24,062 nt of DNA from JALXDT01 sp964634755 (GCA_964634755.1 CAZWJH010000032.1:1-24062); one strand, 5' to 3'; shown: positions 15,044 through 22,572, counted from the stretch's first letter. Made by a program: numbers and translations. The notes: generated from the sequence alone by a model not told the origin.

Positions 15044-16556
15044 TATCTTTTCCCCCCTCCTCAACCTTTGCAAAACTATCGTATGAAAACCATAAATCAT
15101 TTATTATTATATCAGCTCCCCCATCCGGTATCTTTTTTTTCTCTTTCCCGTAATCCTCCTCCTCTTCCCTCTCGTGTATCTCTCCTATTCTTTCAAGTCC
15201 TATCTTTGCATCCTGCAAGGTTAATAAAAACCCTATTATCTGATCTATCGGTCCCTGAAGCTGTCCTATTATGAATGTTATCGCAAGCATTGCTCCGAGG
15301 GTTATACCCCCCTCTATCACGGATTTTGCCGCCACTATTGAGATTATTATATTCTTAAACTGGGTTATCAACTGTGAGCCTACGAGTTGTATCTGACTCA
15401 AACTCAATGATTTTATCCTTATCTTAAAAACTTTCGCCTGTATGCTCTCCCACTCCCACCTCTTTTGTTTATCACTATTACTTATCTTTATCTCCTCTAT
15501 CCCCTCTATTATATGGATGAGTTTTCCCCTGTTCAATGATTGCTGATTAAACATCTTAAAATCAAGTATCCTTCTCTTTTTTAAAAATATTATCACCCAT
15601 GAGGTTGATATTATGCTTCCCACAATAAATATCAAAAATATATGAATATTGTATATTAAAAGAACAACAGAAAGAACAATTATATTAAAAAATGAAAACA
15701 GTGTCGTTAGAGTTGATGCTGTCAAAAGTTGCTCAACCCTTCTGTGATCTTCTATTCTCTGAAGTATATCTCCTATCATTTTGGAATTAAAAAAACTCAT
15801 GGGTAATCTCAGAAGCTTCATTAAAAAATCAGACACCATTGATATGTTTATCCTTGTTCCCACATGCAAAAGTATCCAGCTTCTTATTATATCCGTAAAA
15901 GATGTCCCCAAAAAAAGCATGAGTTCTGCAAAAAATATCAGATACACAAAATTAATATTTCCCCCGTTTATCCCGACATCAACAAGCGCCTGATTTAAAA
16001 AAGGGCTTATAAACAGTATTATGCTTCCCGCACTCATTCCCAAAAACAGTTGGATTATATATTTCCAATAAGGTTTAAGGTACGAAAGAACGAATTTGAA
16101 TCCGCTTTTTTTCTCTTTTTTTCCCTCTGCTTTATAAAACTTTTCAGTAGGCGTAAGAATAAGTGCTATTCCGGTTTCTCCGTCCGTTGAAAATCCTTTC
16201 ATAAACTCCTCTTTTGTGTATTTAACCTTACCGAAACCCGGATCAGCAATATAAACGGTATCTTTTTTTATCTTATAAACAACAACAAAATGGTTCTGGT
16301 TCCAGTGGATTATTGCCGGAAGAGGAACCTCCTCCTTTAATGCTTCAAAATCAAGCCTTACCCCTGTTGTTCTGAACCCGACACTCTCTGCTGCCTCGCT
16401 TATTCCCAAAAGAGATACTCCTTCTCTTGTTATACTTGACCTTTCCCTTAAAACATAAAGAGGTATATCCTTTCCATACCATTTGCATATCATCCTCAAG
16501 GATGCGGGTCCGCAATCAACCGCATCATACTGTCTTTCAAAAGGAAATTTTTTCAT
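14985..16556 (-). CDS. C39-peptidase/ABC membrane domain of RiPP exporter
   Basis: The N-terminal C39 peptidase removes GG leaders: in the numbering from the TTG at 16577, Q16 forms the oxyanion hole, with C22 (DCGPASLRM), H96 (NHFVVVY) and D112 (ADPGFG). An ABC exporter membrane domain follows at about 165-450, with six predicted helices and the MISFF-type segment PMSFFNSKMIGDILQRI. The ORF ends in the first NBD strand (IIINDLWFSYD, A-loop Tyr) and then an acidic low-complexity tail. I chose the ATG at 16556, giving MKKFPFERQYDAVDCG, the usual family start; the frame extends to a TTG at 16577 within the preceding gene. The NBD follows in another frame with a 59-nt overlap (to 15043). Confidence 0.88.
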   Translation of the reverse strand: MKKFPFERQYDAVDCGPASLRMICKWYGKDIPLYVLRERSSITREGVSLLGISEAAESVGFRTTGVRLDFEALKEEVPLPAIIHWNQNHFVVVYKIKKDTVYIADPGFGKVKYTKEEFMKGFSTDGETGIALILTPTEKFYKAEGKKEKKSGFKFVLSYLKPYWKYIIQLFLGMSAGSIILFISPFLNQALVDVGINGGNINFVYLIFFAELMLFLGTSFTDIIRSWILLHVGTRINISMVSDFLMKLLRLPMSFFNSKMIGDILQRIEDHRRVEQLLTASTLTTLFSFFNIIVLSVVLLIYNIHIFLIFIVGSIISTSWVIIFLKKRRILDFKMFNQQSLNRGKLIHIIEGIEEIKISNSDKQKRWEWESIQAKVFKIRIKSLSLSQIQLVGSQLITQFKNIIISIVAAKSVIEGGITLGAMLAITFIIGQLQGPIDQIIGFLLTLQDAKIGLERIGEIHEREEEEDYGKEKKKIPDGGADIIINDLWFSYDSFAKVEEGGKDNDEEEKEEDNNGAEIATCE

Positions 16557-16561
16557 AAGAA

Positions 16562-17800
16562 CTATCTTATCCTGCAAAGATTAAATTTTCCTATAACATA
16601 TTCATAATTTGATATCGGAGGACAAAGATATTTATATAAACAGTTCTTGCACGGCTCAACCTTATCTCTCGTCTTAAGCCAGCTCTCACCCGAATCCATC
16701 TCCCTGTATATTATCTCATAAAGCGAATCTCTCTTTATATTCCCGAGCTTTTTATTATTCAGATTCGCATAAACACTCCCGTTCTCAAATACGGTCAATC
16801 TTCCGAAATCATTAAAATTCAAAGCCCTCCTTCCGTTTATTTCCTTAAAATCCAATCTCTCCTCTTTTATATCCTCTTTTTCCGTAAAAACATTTTCCTT
16901 GAAAAATTCAATATTTTCACCTGTATAATAAGGCTTTAGTTCAGTCTTATCCTTTATCTTCAAATCACCTATTATCATTTCAACTCTCTCATAATCTCTC
17001 TCATCCCTTATTGCAAACTCAACTCCGTAATCTATCCAAAGATTATCAAGAAGTTTAAGCGCCTCTTTCAAATCTTCCCCTCTGAAATCAGGCTCAACCA
17101 ATATCTTTACCAAAACCTCCTTATCTTCGAAAACTTTTACCCTATTCGAATAATCAATTATATTCCCATAATTCATATAAAATTGTTTTGAATATTTTAG
17201 TTTTGATATCTCCTCCATAAGTTTTTCCAATTCACCATACAAAAGTATGTTTCCCCCGATTATATTGATCCCCAAAAGCCCGCTTCCCTCAGCTTCCTGT
17301 ATAACCTTCATTACATCCTTAACTCCGAGTTTCTCCCCTCTTCCCTTTTTACAAAACATAAATTGTTTGAATCCTCTCCCGCATATATCACAATTCTTTT
17401 TACAATCACTGTTTATATAAAATGTTATTGTTTTAAGATAATTCATAGCCTTCTCTCCGGGAGAACGATAAAAATCAGCTTTTAACCTTGTTATTCCCCA
17501 CTGAACATTCAATATTGGTGTCATTATAACAGGCTTTTTCTCTCCTCGAATCAAATCTCCCATATAACTCTCTCTGAGCTTTTTAATGAATTCTCCGAGA
17601 AGCTCTGTGTCCTTATCTTCAACCTCTATTACTCCGGTGTTCTCTGGCTTTACAAGTTCACTTATGATTTTTTCAATATTTTTTTCAATCTCAAACTCCA
17701 AAATATCCCCGTTAAGAGTATTGTAAAGCAAAAGTTTTCTATCTTCCTTAAAAGGAAAAACATAAGATTCCACATACAGATATTTTTTCTTAGTATTCAA
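16562..17800 (-). CDS. Second radical SAM/SPASM-like protein (GG-system 'pseudo-rSAM' type)
   Basis: A 412-aa partner of the maturase upstream. Residues 1-80 may be a precursor-binding (RRE-like) region. C133, C137 and C140 form a CxxxCxxC cluster motif followed by GRGFKQFMFC, and the usual GGEP is replaced by IIGGN. The C-terminus has C384, C387, C393 and C409, a SPASM-like remnant. Its position and layout match the pseudo-rSAM protein of the GG-Bacteroidales system (TIGR04150, from memory). Whether it cleaves SAM is open, because the triad is intact but the SAM-binding GGE is not. It starts with TTG at 17800, 6 nt after AGGAGG, and overlaps the maturase stop by 11 nt, implying equal expression. 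Confidence 0.78.
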   Translation of the reverse strand: MNTKKKYLYVESYVFPFKEDRKLLLYNTLNGDILEFEIEKNIEKIISELVKPENTGVIEVEDKDTELLGEFIKKLRESYMGDLIRGEKKPVIMTPILNVQWGITRLKADFYRSPGEKAMNYLKTITFYINSDCKKNCDICGRGFKQFMFCKKGRGEKLGVKDVMKVIQEAEGSGLLGINIIGGNILLYGELEKLMEEISKLKYSKQFYMNYGNIIDYSNRVKVFEDKEVLVKILVEPDFRGEDLKEALKLLDNLWIDYGVEFAIRDERDYERVEMIIGDLKIKDKTELKPYYTGENIEFFKENVFTEKEDIKEERLDFKEINGRRALNFNDFGRLTVFENGSVYANLNNKKLGNIKRDSLYEIIYREMDSGESWLKTRDKVEPCKNCLYKYLCPPISNYEYVIGKFNLCRIR

Positions 17801-19316
17801 TTATTACCTCCTTCATTATCTTTCCATAATTTTCCGGCTCCTCCTCAAGAAATGCCATATTCGAAGACAAATACCTCACATAATCCTTTTTATTTATAAA
17901 TCCATTGCACACTACGGGCTTATCACTGTCCATATCAAGCTGTAACATACACTGAACACAGTGGAGTCTGTTAAAACATTTCTCACACTGCCTTCTCAGT
18001 TTATCGTAATATCTGTTATACCTTTCAGCTATCTTTTCAAAATCAATCTCAACCCCGTCCTCTTCCACAAAACCAAGTCCGTATTTATGAGAGACTCTCT
18101 CACATGGCAATATTTTTCCCTTTGCAGTTATGAACACCTTTTTTGAAAAAGGAAGACATGTTCCCGTAGGGATGAATGAGCCTCCCTCCTCCGAGAAAAA
18201 ATCATCATAGGTCTCATATTTTGAATCCGAGTATTGAAAAACAAATGTTGAAAGGTTCTGTATCGTAGGAAGACTTATAAACATATCCCTTTCTATGTAT
18301 GTATAGTCTTCCGCACTGAAAAGACTTTCGTAAACATTCTGATATGTCCTCCTGAACTCCTCTATCTTATCATCTCTTATCCCAACATTATTAAGCTCCC
18401 CTATCATCGGGGCCTTATCATAACTCTCCCTAAAAAATTTGTGTATCTCGGCTACCGAATTTCTATTGTGAAGAACAGCATTAAAATTAACCCTTTCCTT
18501 AAAGTATTCCGGATACTTATCTCTTAATTGATTAACATTTCTTACCACTATTTCAAATGATTCTTTTCCGTTTTCAAACACTCTGTACGAATTATTCCAT
18601 TTGTTACCATCAAGGCTTATTAAAAGATTAAACTTTTTCTCCGCAAGAAAATCCATATATTTATCCAGAAGCACTCCGTTTGTTGTCATTGAGAATGTGA
18701 ATCTGTTGTGCTTCAACTCAAGTTTTTCCGTAAATTCAACAATCTCCTCTATAAACCTGAAATTCACAAGTGGCTCTCCTCCGTAAAAACTTATGTAAAT
18801 ATTATTCCCTTGGGATACATTGTAGGGAGAGTTCCAGAGTTTCTCCATATACTTTAAAAATATTTTTGCTTTTTCAATATCAAGGTCTTTTCTTTCACGA
18901 ACATCATAATCATCGTAAAATTCACCGTATCCGCAGTATTTACACTTGAGATTACATCTTTCGGTTGTCTCAAATGTTATCTGTTTTGTATTCGTAAGAC
19001 TTCTCTTAACCCCTTCCGCTGTAAGCCTTCCGTCGAATTTTCTTTTTGTAAAAGAGGTTTCTGAAAAAAGTCCGCTCTCCTTCAAAAATCTTATCTTTCC
19101 GAGATAATAAAGAGCTTCCTCTTTTCTAATATTTTCACCATCCGTTTTCAGAATATCTTTTTTTTCGATAATCTCTTTTGCTTTTGAGAAATCAAAATTA
19201 TTGTCTTCCAATATCTTATAGACGCTATACATCCCTACCGGAATAATTACAAACTTTTTTTTATCACTATCATACATATAGTAATTATTATTTCTTGTTT
19301 TAAATACAAAATACAT
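17790..19316 (-). CDS. Radical SAM/SPASM peptide maturase
   Basis: The main modification enzyme of the cluster (508 aa). An N-terminal domain of about 110 residues may bind the leader. The radical SAM core has C121, C125 and C128 (TERCNLKCKYCGYGE), FYGGEPL (177-183) with the SAM-binding GGE, TTNGVLL and ISLDG. The C-terminal SPASM domain has cysteines 387, 405, 444, 447, 453, 456 and 470, enough for two auxiliary [4Fe-4S] clusters. Relatives install thioether or C-C crosslinks, or epimerise residues, in RiPPs; the Cys-rich core of the precursors makes thioether or other Cys chemistry plausible (inference). I chose ATG 19316 with GGAGG upstream; the GTG at 19322 is inside that SD. It resembles the GG-Bacteroidales maturase (TIGR04148, from memory). 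Confidence 0.9.
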   Translation of the reverse strand: MYFVFKTRNNNYYMYDSDKKKFVIIPVGMYSVYKILEDNNFDFSKAKEIIEKKDILKTDGENIRKEEALYYLGKIRFLKESGLFSETSFTKRKFDGRLTAEGVKRSLTNTKQITFETTERCNLKCKYCGYGEFYDDYDVRERKDLDIEKAKIFLKYMEKLWNSPYNVSQGNNIYISFYGGEPLVNFRFIEEIVEFTEKLELKHNRFTFSMTTNGVLLDKYMDFLAEKKFNLLISLDGNKWNNSYRVFENGKESFEIVVRNVNQLRDKYPEYFKERVNFNAVLHNRNSVAEIHKFFRESYDKAPMIGELNNVGIRDDKIEEFRRTYQNVYESLFSAEDYTYIERDMFISLPTIQNLSTFVFQYSDSKYETYDDFFSEEGGSFIPTGTCLPFSKKVFITAKGKILPCERVSHKYGLGFVEEDGVEIDFEKIAERYNRYYDKLRRQCEKCFNRLHCVQCMLQLDMDSDKPVVCNGFINKKDYVRYLSSNMAFLEEEPENYGKIMKEVIIEY

Positions 19317-19322
19317 TTTCAC

Positions 19323-19556
19323 CTCCGATTATAAAAGCCTTATACAGGCTCCATATGCCCCAAAAAGCTCTCATGGTAAAAACTATTTTAACCTCCGGTT
19401 TTTAGAACAAAACAATTCCGTTTTTATAAACAACTTCAATTTTGGAAACCAATCGTTTTAAATCGAAATACAAATTACAGACAGACTAAAGTTTCTAATG
19501 GTACTATATTTCTGTTACAATGAAGAACCTTAGCCTATGAGCTTCAAAGGTTTAAA
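19323..19556 (-). other. Leader region between precursor 1 and the radical SAM gene
   Basis: About 230 nt with no full gene. A possible 24-codon reading frame starts at the ATG at 19374 and overlaps the radical SAM start. Upstream of it, CGGAGGTTAAAATAGTTTTT resembles the real start region CGGAGGTGAAAATGTATTTT, which suggests a decayed duplicate of the translation start or a short leader peptide. No convincing sigma-70 or sigma-54 promoter was found, so transcription probably reads through from the precursor genes past the hairpin. Confidence 0.35.
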
Positions 19557-19594
19557 CAACCCGAGGGGCGGGGCGCCTCCGCCCCTTTGGGTTG
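19557..19594 (-). terminator. GC-rich RNA hairpin after precursor 1 (attenuator candidate)
   Basis: A stem of about 15 bp with one bulge: CAACCC...GGGGCGG pairs with CCGCCCC...GGGTTG. The 7-nt loop contains the self-complementary GGCGCC. It begins 28 nt after the precursor stop and has no U-tract on the minus strand. It could cap the precursor message or limit read-through, giving more precursor than enzyme. A similar hairpin follows precursor 2. Confidence 0.6.
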
Positions 19595-19622
19595 AATTCA
19601 GCTGTTCAATTATTTACCTGCT

Positions 19623-19814
19623 TTACCTGCTCCATAGACCATGAGATCCACCATCAAAATTAGCATTTCCGTTATCGTCTGTCGATGAACCTCCACTATT
19701 TGCGTAATAACATCCGCATCCGCAACATCTGTCAGGACTTACAATAATCAAATAACCACCCTTTGTTTTTTCAAGTTCTTTCCTTGATAAATTTGTTAAC
19801 TTAAATTCTTTCAT
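19623..19814 (-). CDS. RiPP precursor peptide 1
   Basis: 63 aa. The leader is residues 1-20, ending in KTKGG (G19-G20), with the conserved FKLTNLSRKELEK. The predicted C39 cut is after GG. The 43-residue core carries C30, C31, C33 and C35 (CCGCGCYYAN), then GGSSTDDN (41-48), NAN (50-52) and a Gly-rich tail ending in GLWSR. It resembles natural product precursors of the GG-Bacteroidales family (TIGR04149, from memory). The ATG is preceded by AAGG at 9 nt, a weaker SD than its neighbours. The last two codons and stop (AGCAGGTAA) are repeated in tandem, giving two in-frame stops. It follows propeller A, and a strong hairpin lies downstream. Confidence 0.85.
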   Translation of the reverse strand: MKEFKLTNLSRKELEKTKGGYLIIVSPDRCCGCGCYYANSGGSSTDDNGNANFDGGSHGLWSR

Positions 19815-19842
19815 GGTTTTTTACCTTCTTTTTTATTTTTTT

Positions 19843-19856
19843 AACTTGCGCAAGTT
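19843..19856. repeat. Palindrome upstream of precursor 1
   Basis: Perfect palindrome AACTTGCGCAAGTT between the stop of propeller A and precursor 1, followed on the minus strand by the A-rich spacer and SD. It occupies the same relative place as the palindrome at 21370-21385 with different core bases. It could be a weak terminator, processing site or operator. Confidence 0.5.
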
Positions 19857-19859
19857 TTT

Positions 19860-20972
19860 TCATTTCTCAATCTTTTTCCTTATTAGTCTAAAATTATCAT
19901 TTTCAAAATTTGCAAAATAAACATAACTCTTATAAAAAAAACCATTATTAGTAACATATTCCGGATATTTGCTCTTATCCATTACTATCTCATTTATCTT
20001 AACTCCATTAGAATCATATATTTTTACTTTATATTTTTCACAAGAATAAACAGGTTCCAATGCTTTAATAACAAAGATATTTCCCTCTTCATCAGTAAAA
20101 ATTTTCTCATAATATGTACCATATTCGGGATACTTCATCTTTGATAATAATCTTTTTATCATCTTCGCTCTGAAATCACCCTTTTTTATTATCTCATCCA
20201 AAGTTTTTTCGAATGCCTTTTTTTCTTCTTTTGTTACTTCTCTCTTTTTAAATCCTGTATCTACTTTTCTTATCAACTTTCCTTCATCTGTATAAATATC
20301 AAACTCTTTTTGATTAGTCATTCCTGCAACAAATCTCTTATTGTTTATTTTGCTAATATACAATTCTCCGAAAAAAGCTCCGGGAACAACTGGTGAATAA
20401 CTTTTTTTTCTCTTATATTCCCTTATCTTTTTTAAAACCCCTTTCTTAAAATCAAATAAATTCAATTTGATCTTTGTCATATCATCTTTGTTACCAGAAC
20501 GCATGGTTATGATTATTATTTTGCCATTTTCAACCCCTAAGATATCAAGCACAGATTCTTTCGTTTTAATAATCTTTACAAAATTACCTTCCAAATCAAA
20601 TACACTTATTCTTCTTGTTGTTGCATATTCTGCTACAAGTAAATATTTATTATCAAGAACCGAAAGTTTTATTGCATAATACAAATCTCCAGGTCCTCTA
20701 CCTTTTTGTCCGAACTTCTTTATAAATTTTCCACTTTTATCAAATTTATAAACACAATGTCCGCTACCCGTTGCAAAAAAGCTCCCGTCAGGTAAAAAGG
20801 CTATATCGCCCATTCCTCGGGGAAAATAGATATCCCATTCAGTCCCTTTCCCAAAGTTGGAATCGGGAACAAGTTTAATCTTCCCGCTCTTGTAAATATC
20901 AAGAAGCGATGCCGATAGCGTTAATGAAAACACAATTACAAAAAACAAAACAAAGTAAATTTTCTTCTTCAT
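19860..20972 (-). CDS. Exported 6-bladed beta-propeller protein A
   Basis: NHL/TolB-like propeller of about 370 aa. The signal peptide KKKIYFVLFFVIVFSLTLSAS is followed by propeller repeats such as DIAFLPDGSFFATG, VYKFDKSGKFIKKFG, GRGPGDLY and RISVFDLEGNFVKII, the pattern of the 6-bladed beta-propeller family that often sits beside RiPP genes in Bacteroidota. It acts outside the cytoplasm; binding the exported peptide is an inference. I chose the ATG at 20972 (AGGAGG 4 nt upstream) instead of the ATG at 21026, because it puts the signal peptide at the N-terminus. The first about 130 residues are nearly the same as propeller B, and the rest has diverged. It precedes precursor 1. Confidence 0.85.
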   Translation of the reverse strand: MKKKIYFVLFFVIVFSLTLSASLLDIYKSGKIKLVPDSNFGKGTEWDIYFPRGMGDIAFLPDGSFFATGSGHCVYKFDKSGKFIKKFGQKGRGPGDLYYAIKLSVLDNKYLLVAEYATTRRISVFDLEGNFVKIIKTKESVLDILGVENGKIIIITMRSGNKDDMTKIKLNLFDFKKGVLKKIREYKRKKSYSPVVPGAFFGELYISKINNKRFVAGMTNQKEFDIYTDEGKLIRKVDTGFKKREVTKEEKKAFEKTLDEIIKKGDFRAKMIKRLLSKMKYPEYGTYYEKIFTDEEGNIFVIKALEPVYSCEKYKVKIYDSNGVKINEIVMDKSKYPEYVTNNGFFYKSYVYFANFENDNFRLIRKKIEK

Positions 20973-21101
20973 ATTTCCTCCTTTACTAAAGCCATTAAGC
21001 ATAAAATCTATTTTAGACGAAAGCATTTTCTTTCAAATAACCCGCTTTCAGTGTACAATCAAATTATGTTTTGCCTGATTACAGGTTAACATTAGGGGAA
21101 G

Positions 21102-21120
21102 AGGCGGGGGCCCTCCGCCT
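21102..21120 (-). terminator. GC-rich RNA hairpin after precursor 2
   Basis: AGGCGG (21102-21107) pairs with CCGCCT (21115-21120) around a 7-nt loop with the self-complementary GGGCCC. It begins 28 nt after the stop of precursor 2. The T-run lies on the plus-strand side, so on the minus strand it is a hairpin without a U-tract. It is the counterpart of 19557-19594. Confidence 0.55.
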
Positions 21121-21148
21121 ATTTTTTGATGTCTTTTAGATTAATAAA

Positions 21149-21346
21149 TTACTTTTTACAACCTGCTCCAGGAGGAGTAGATAAACCTTCAAGAGAATTC
21201 GCATAGGCGTTATCAGTCGTAGAAGAACCTCCGCAATCAGCGTAAGCGCATCCACAGCCACATGGTCCATAAACATCAACACCTCCTCCTTTTACTTTTT
21301 CAACCTCTTTTCTTGAAAGTTTTGTTAGTTTGAGTTTTTTACTCAT
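21149..21346 (-). CDS. RiPP precursor peptide 2
   Basis: 65 aa. The leader KLKLTKLSRKEVEKVKGG ends at G20-G21, closely matching precursor 1. The core has C29, C31, C33 and C38 (PCGCGCAYADC), then GGSSTTDN (39-46), YAN (48-50) and a C-terminal Pro/Gly region ending in a fifth cysteine, C63. Shared with precursor 1 are CGCGCxYA, GGSSTxDN and the AN two residues later; cysteine number and tail differ. The SD AGGAGG is 7 nt from the ATG, stronger than for precursor 1. It lies directly after propeller B. The expected substrate of the radical SAM pair and of the C39 exporter. Confidence 0.87.
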   Translation of the reverse strand: MSKKLKLTKLSRKEVEKVKGGGVDVYGPCGCGCAYADCGGSSTTDNAYANSLEGLSTPPGAGCKK

Positions 21347-21363
21347 TAGATAACCTCCTTTTT

Positions 21364-22524
21364 TTATTTTTTAACCCGGGTTAAAGATATTCTACTCAGT
21401 TTACCATCACCAAAATAATAAAAATACTTTCCAAATACCCACACTACGGGAGTGGTAAACGGGTTCTCTTTAGCATTATTGTCTATCATAATTGTCTTAA
21501 CAAAATTACCCGTCTTATCAAAAATATCAATCTTTATATTTCCTTTTGCCTCCAACTCACCCTCGTTTTCCCTAAAAATAAGCCCTTCATAATTTCTAAC
21601 TACCAAAATATTACTTTCTCCATCTTTCATAAAATATCTATACAATTGTTCATATTCGGGAAATAACAAACCCTTTTTATATTCCCTCTTTAAAAGATCC
21701 ATGAATCTCTTATTTTTTCTCATCGTGTATTTTAAATATTTATACAATGCTTCTTTCAACTCATTATTAGCTCTTTTTTTCTTGTATCCAAGGTTAATCT
21801 CTTTTACTTTTTTGCCATTAAAATCAAAAATATATATCTCAGGGAAAAAGGAGGTTCCGATAAAAACATAGTCTCCATTCACCACAATGATTCCTTTCCC
21901 TGAAAACATAGGCATTCTGAAAAATCCTCCATATTTCGATTTATCCTTTAAAATTAATATTTTCTTTTCCTTACCGGTTACAATATTTTTAATGTAAAAA
22001 TTATGGGAAAAGATTACTAAATTTCCACTTTTACGAGAACTAAAGGTTGCTATTAATATAGTATCTCCCTTTAATCCAACAACATCAAATACAGGCTCTT
22101 TTGTCCTTATTATTTTTACAAAATTTCCATTCAAATCAAATACACTTATTCTCCTCATTGTTGCGTATTCTGCAACCAGCAAATAATTATTATCAAGAAT
22201 CGAAAGTTTTCCGGGATGGTACAAATCCCCGGGCCCTCTCCCTTTCTTGCCTATTTTCTTTATGAATTTTCCATTTTTATCAAATTTGTAAACACAATGG
22301 CAGGCTTTATTCCCAAGTCCTGTTGCAAAAAAGCTTCCGTCAGGTAAAAAAGCTATATCCTTTATCCCTTGCGGAAAATAGATATCCCATTCAGTCCCTT
22401 TTCCGAAATCGGGATCGGGAACAAGTTTAATCTTTCCGCTCCTGTAAACATCAAGAAGCGATGCTGACAATGTCAATGAAAACATAAGCACAACAAACAA
22501 AACAAAGCAAAATCTTTTCTTCAT
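21364..22524 (-). CDS. Exported 6-bladed beta-propeller protein B
   Basis: 386 aa, paralogue of propeller A. The signal peptide (KKRFCFVLFVVLMFSLTLSAS) and the first propeller blades are nearly the same as in A, with a 4-residue insertion that creates GNKACHC near residue 80. The C-terminal half differs strongly, with a longer charged helical stretch (about 240-280). AGGAGG lies 4 nt before the ATG at 22524. The last codons include the palindrome at 21370-21385. It sits between the thioredoxin-like gene and precursor 2, so each propeller has its own precursor downstream. Function outside the cytoplasm is inferred. Confidence 0.86.
   Translation of the reverse strand: MKKRFCFVLFVVLMFSLTLSASLLDVYRSGKIKLVPDPDFGKGTEWDIYFPQGIKDIAFLPDGSFFATGLGNKACHCVYKFDKNGKFIKKIGKKGRGPGDLYHPGKLSILDNNYLLVAEYATMRRISVFDLNGNFVKIIRTKEPVFDVVGLKGDTILIATFSSRKSGNLVIFSHNFYIKNIVTGKEKKILILKDKSKYGGFFRMPMFSGKGIIVVNGDYVFIGTSFFPEIYIFDFNGKKVKEINLGYKKKRANNELKEALYKYLKYTMRKNKRFMDLLKREYKKGLLFPEYEQLYRYFMKDGESNILVVRNYEGLIFRENEGELEAKGNIKIDIFDKTGNFVKTIMIDNNAKENPFTTPVVWVFGKYFYYFGDGKLSRISLTRVKK
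21370..21385. repeat. Palindrome upstream of precursor 2
   Basis: Perfect palindrome TTTAACCCGGGTTAAA covering the last codons of propeller B, followed on the minus strand by an A-rich spacer almost the same as that after 19843-19856. Symmetry is kept while the core sequence changed, which points to a structural or dimeric-protein role. Confidence 0.5.
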
Positions 22525-22539
22525 CTCTCCTCCTTCTTT

Positions 22540-22572
22540 AAAGCTGAGCAGCCGTTCCAGCTGAGCAGCTTT
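22540..22572. repeat. Imperfect hairpin with direct repeats before propeller B
   Basis: AAAGCTG and CAGCTTT flank two direct copies of GCTGAGCAGC (22543-22552 and 22560-22569). It folds into a two-part stem with a tandem A-G mismatch and a loop of about 7 nt. It lies between the thioredoxin-like gene and the SD of propeller B and may be an RNA processing or stability element. Confidence 0.45.

Noticed and set aside
13936..15274. Long plus-strand open frames opposite the exporter genes
   Set aside because: They are antisense shadows of strongly supported minus-strand genes, rich in Ser, Leu and Pro with no motifs or SD.
19358..19378. GG-N10-GC match near the maturase start (GGGGCATATGGAGC)
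   Set aside because: The -12 element is GAGC instead of TTGC and the -24 lacks CACG; it overlaps the possible leader frame.
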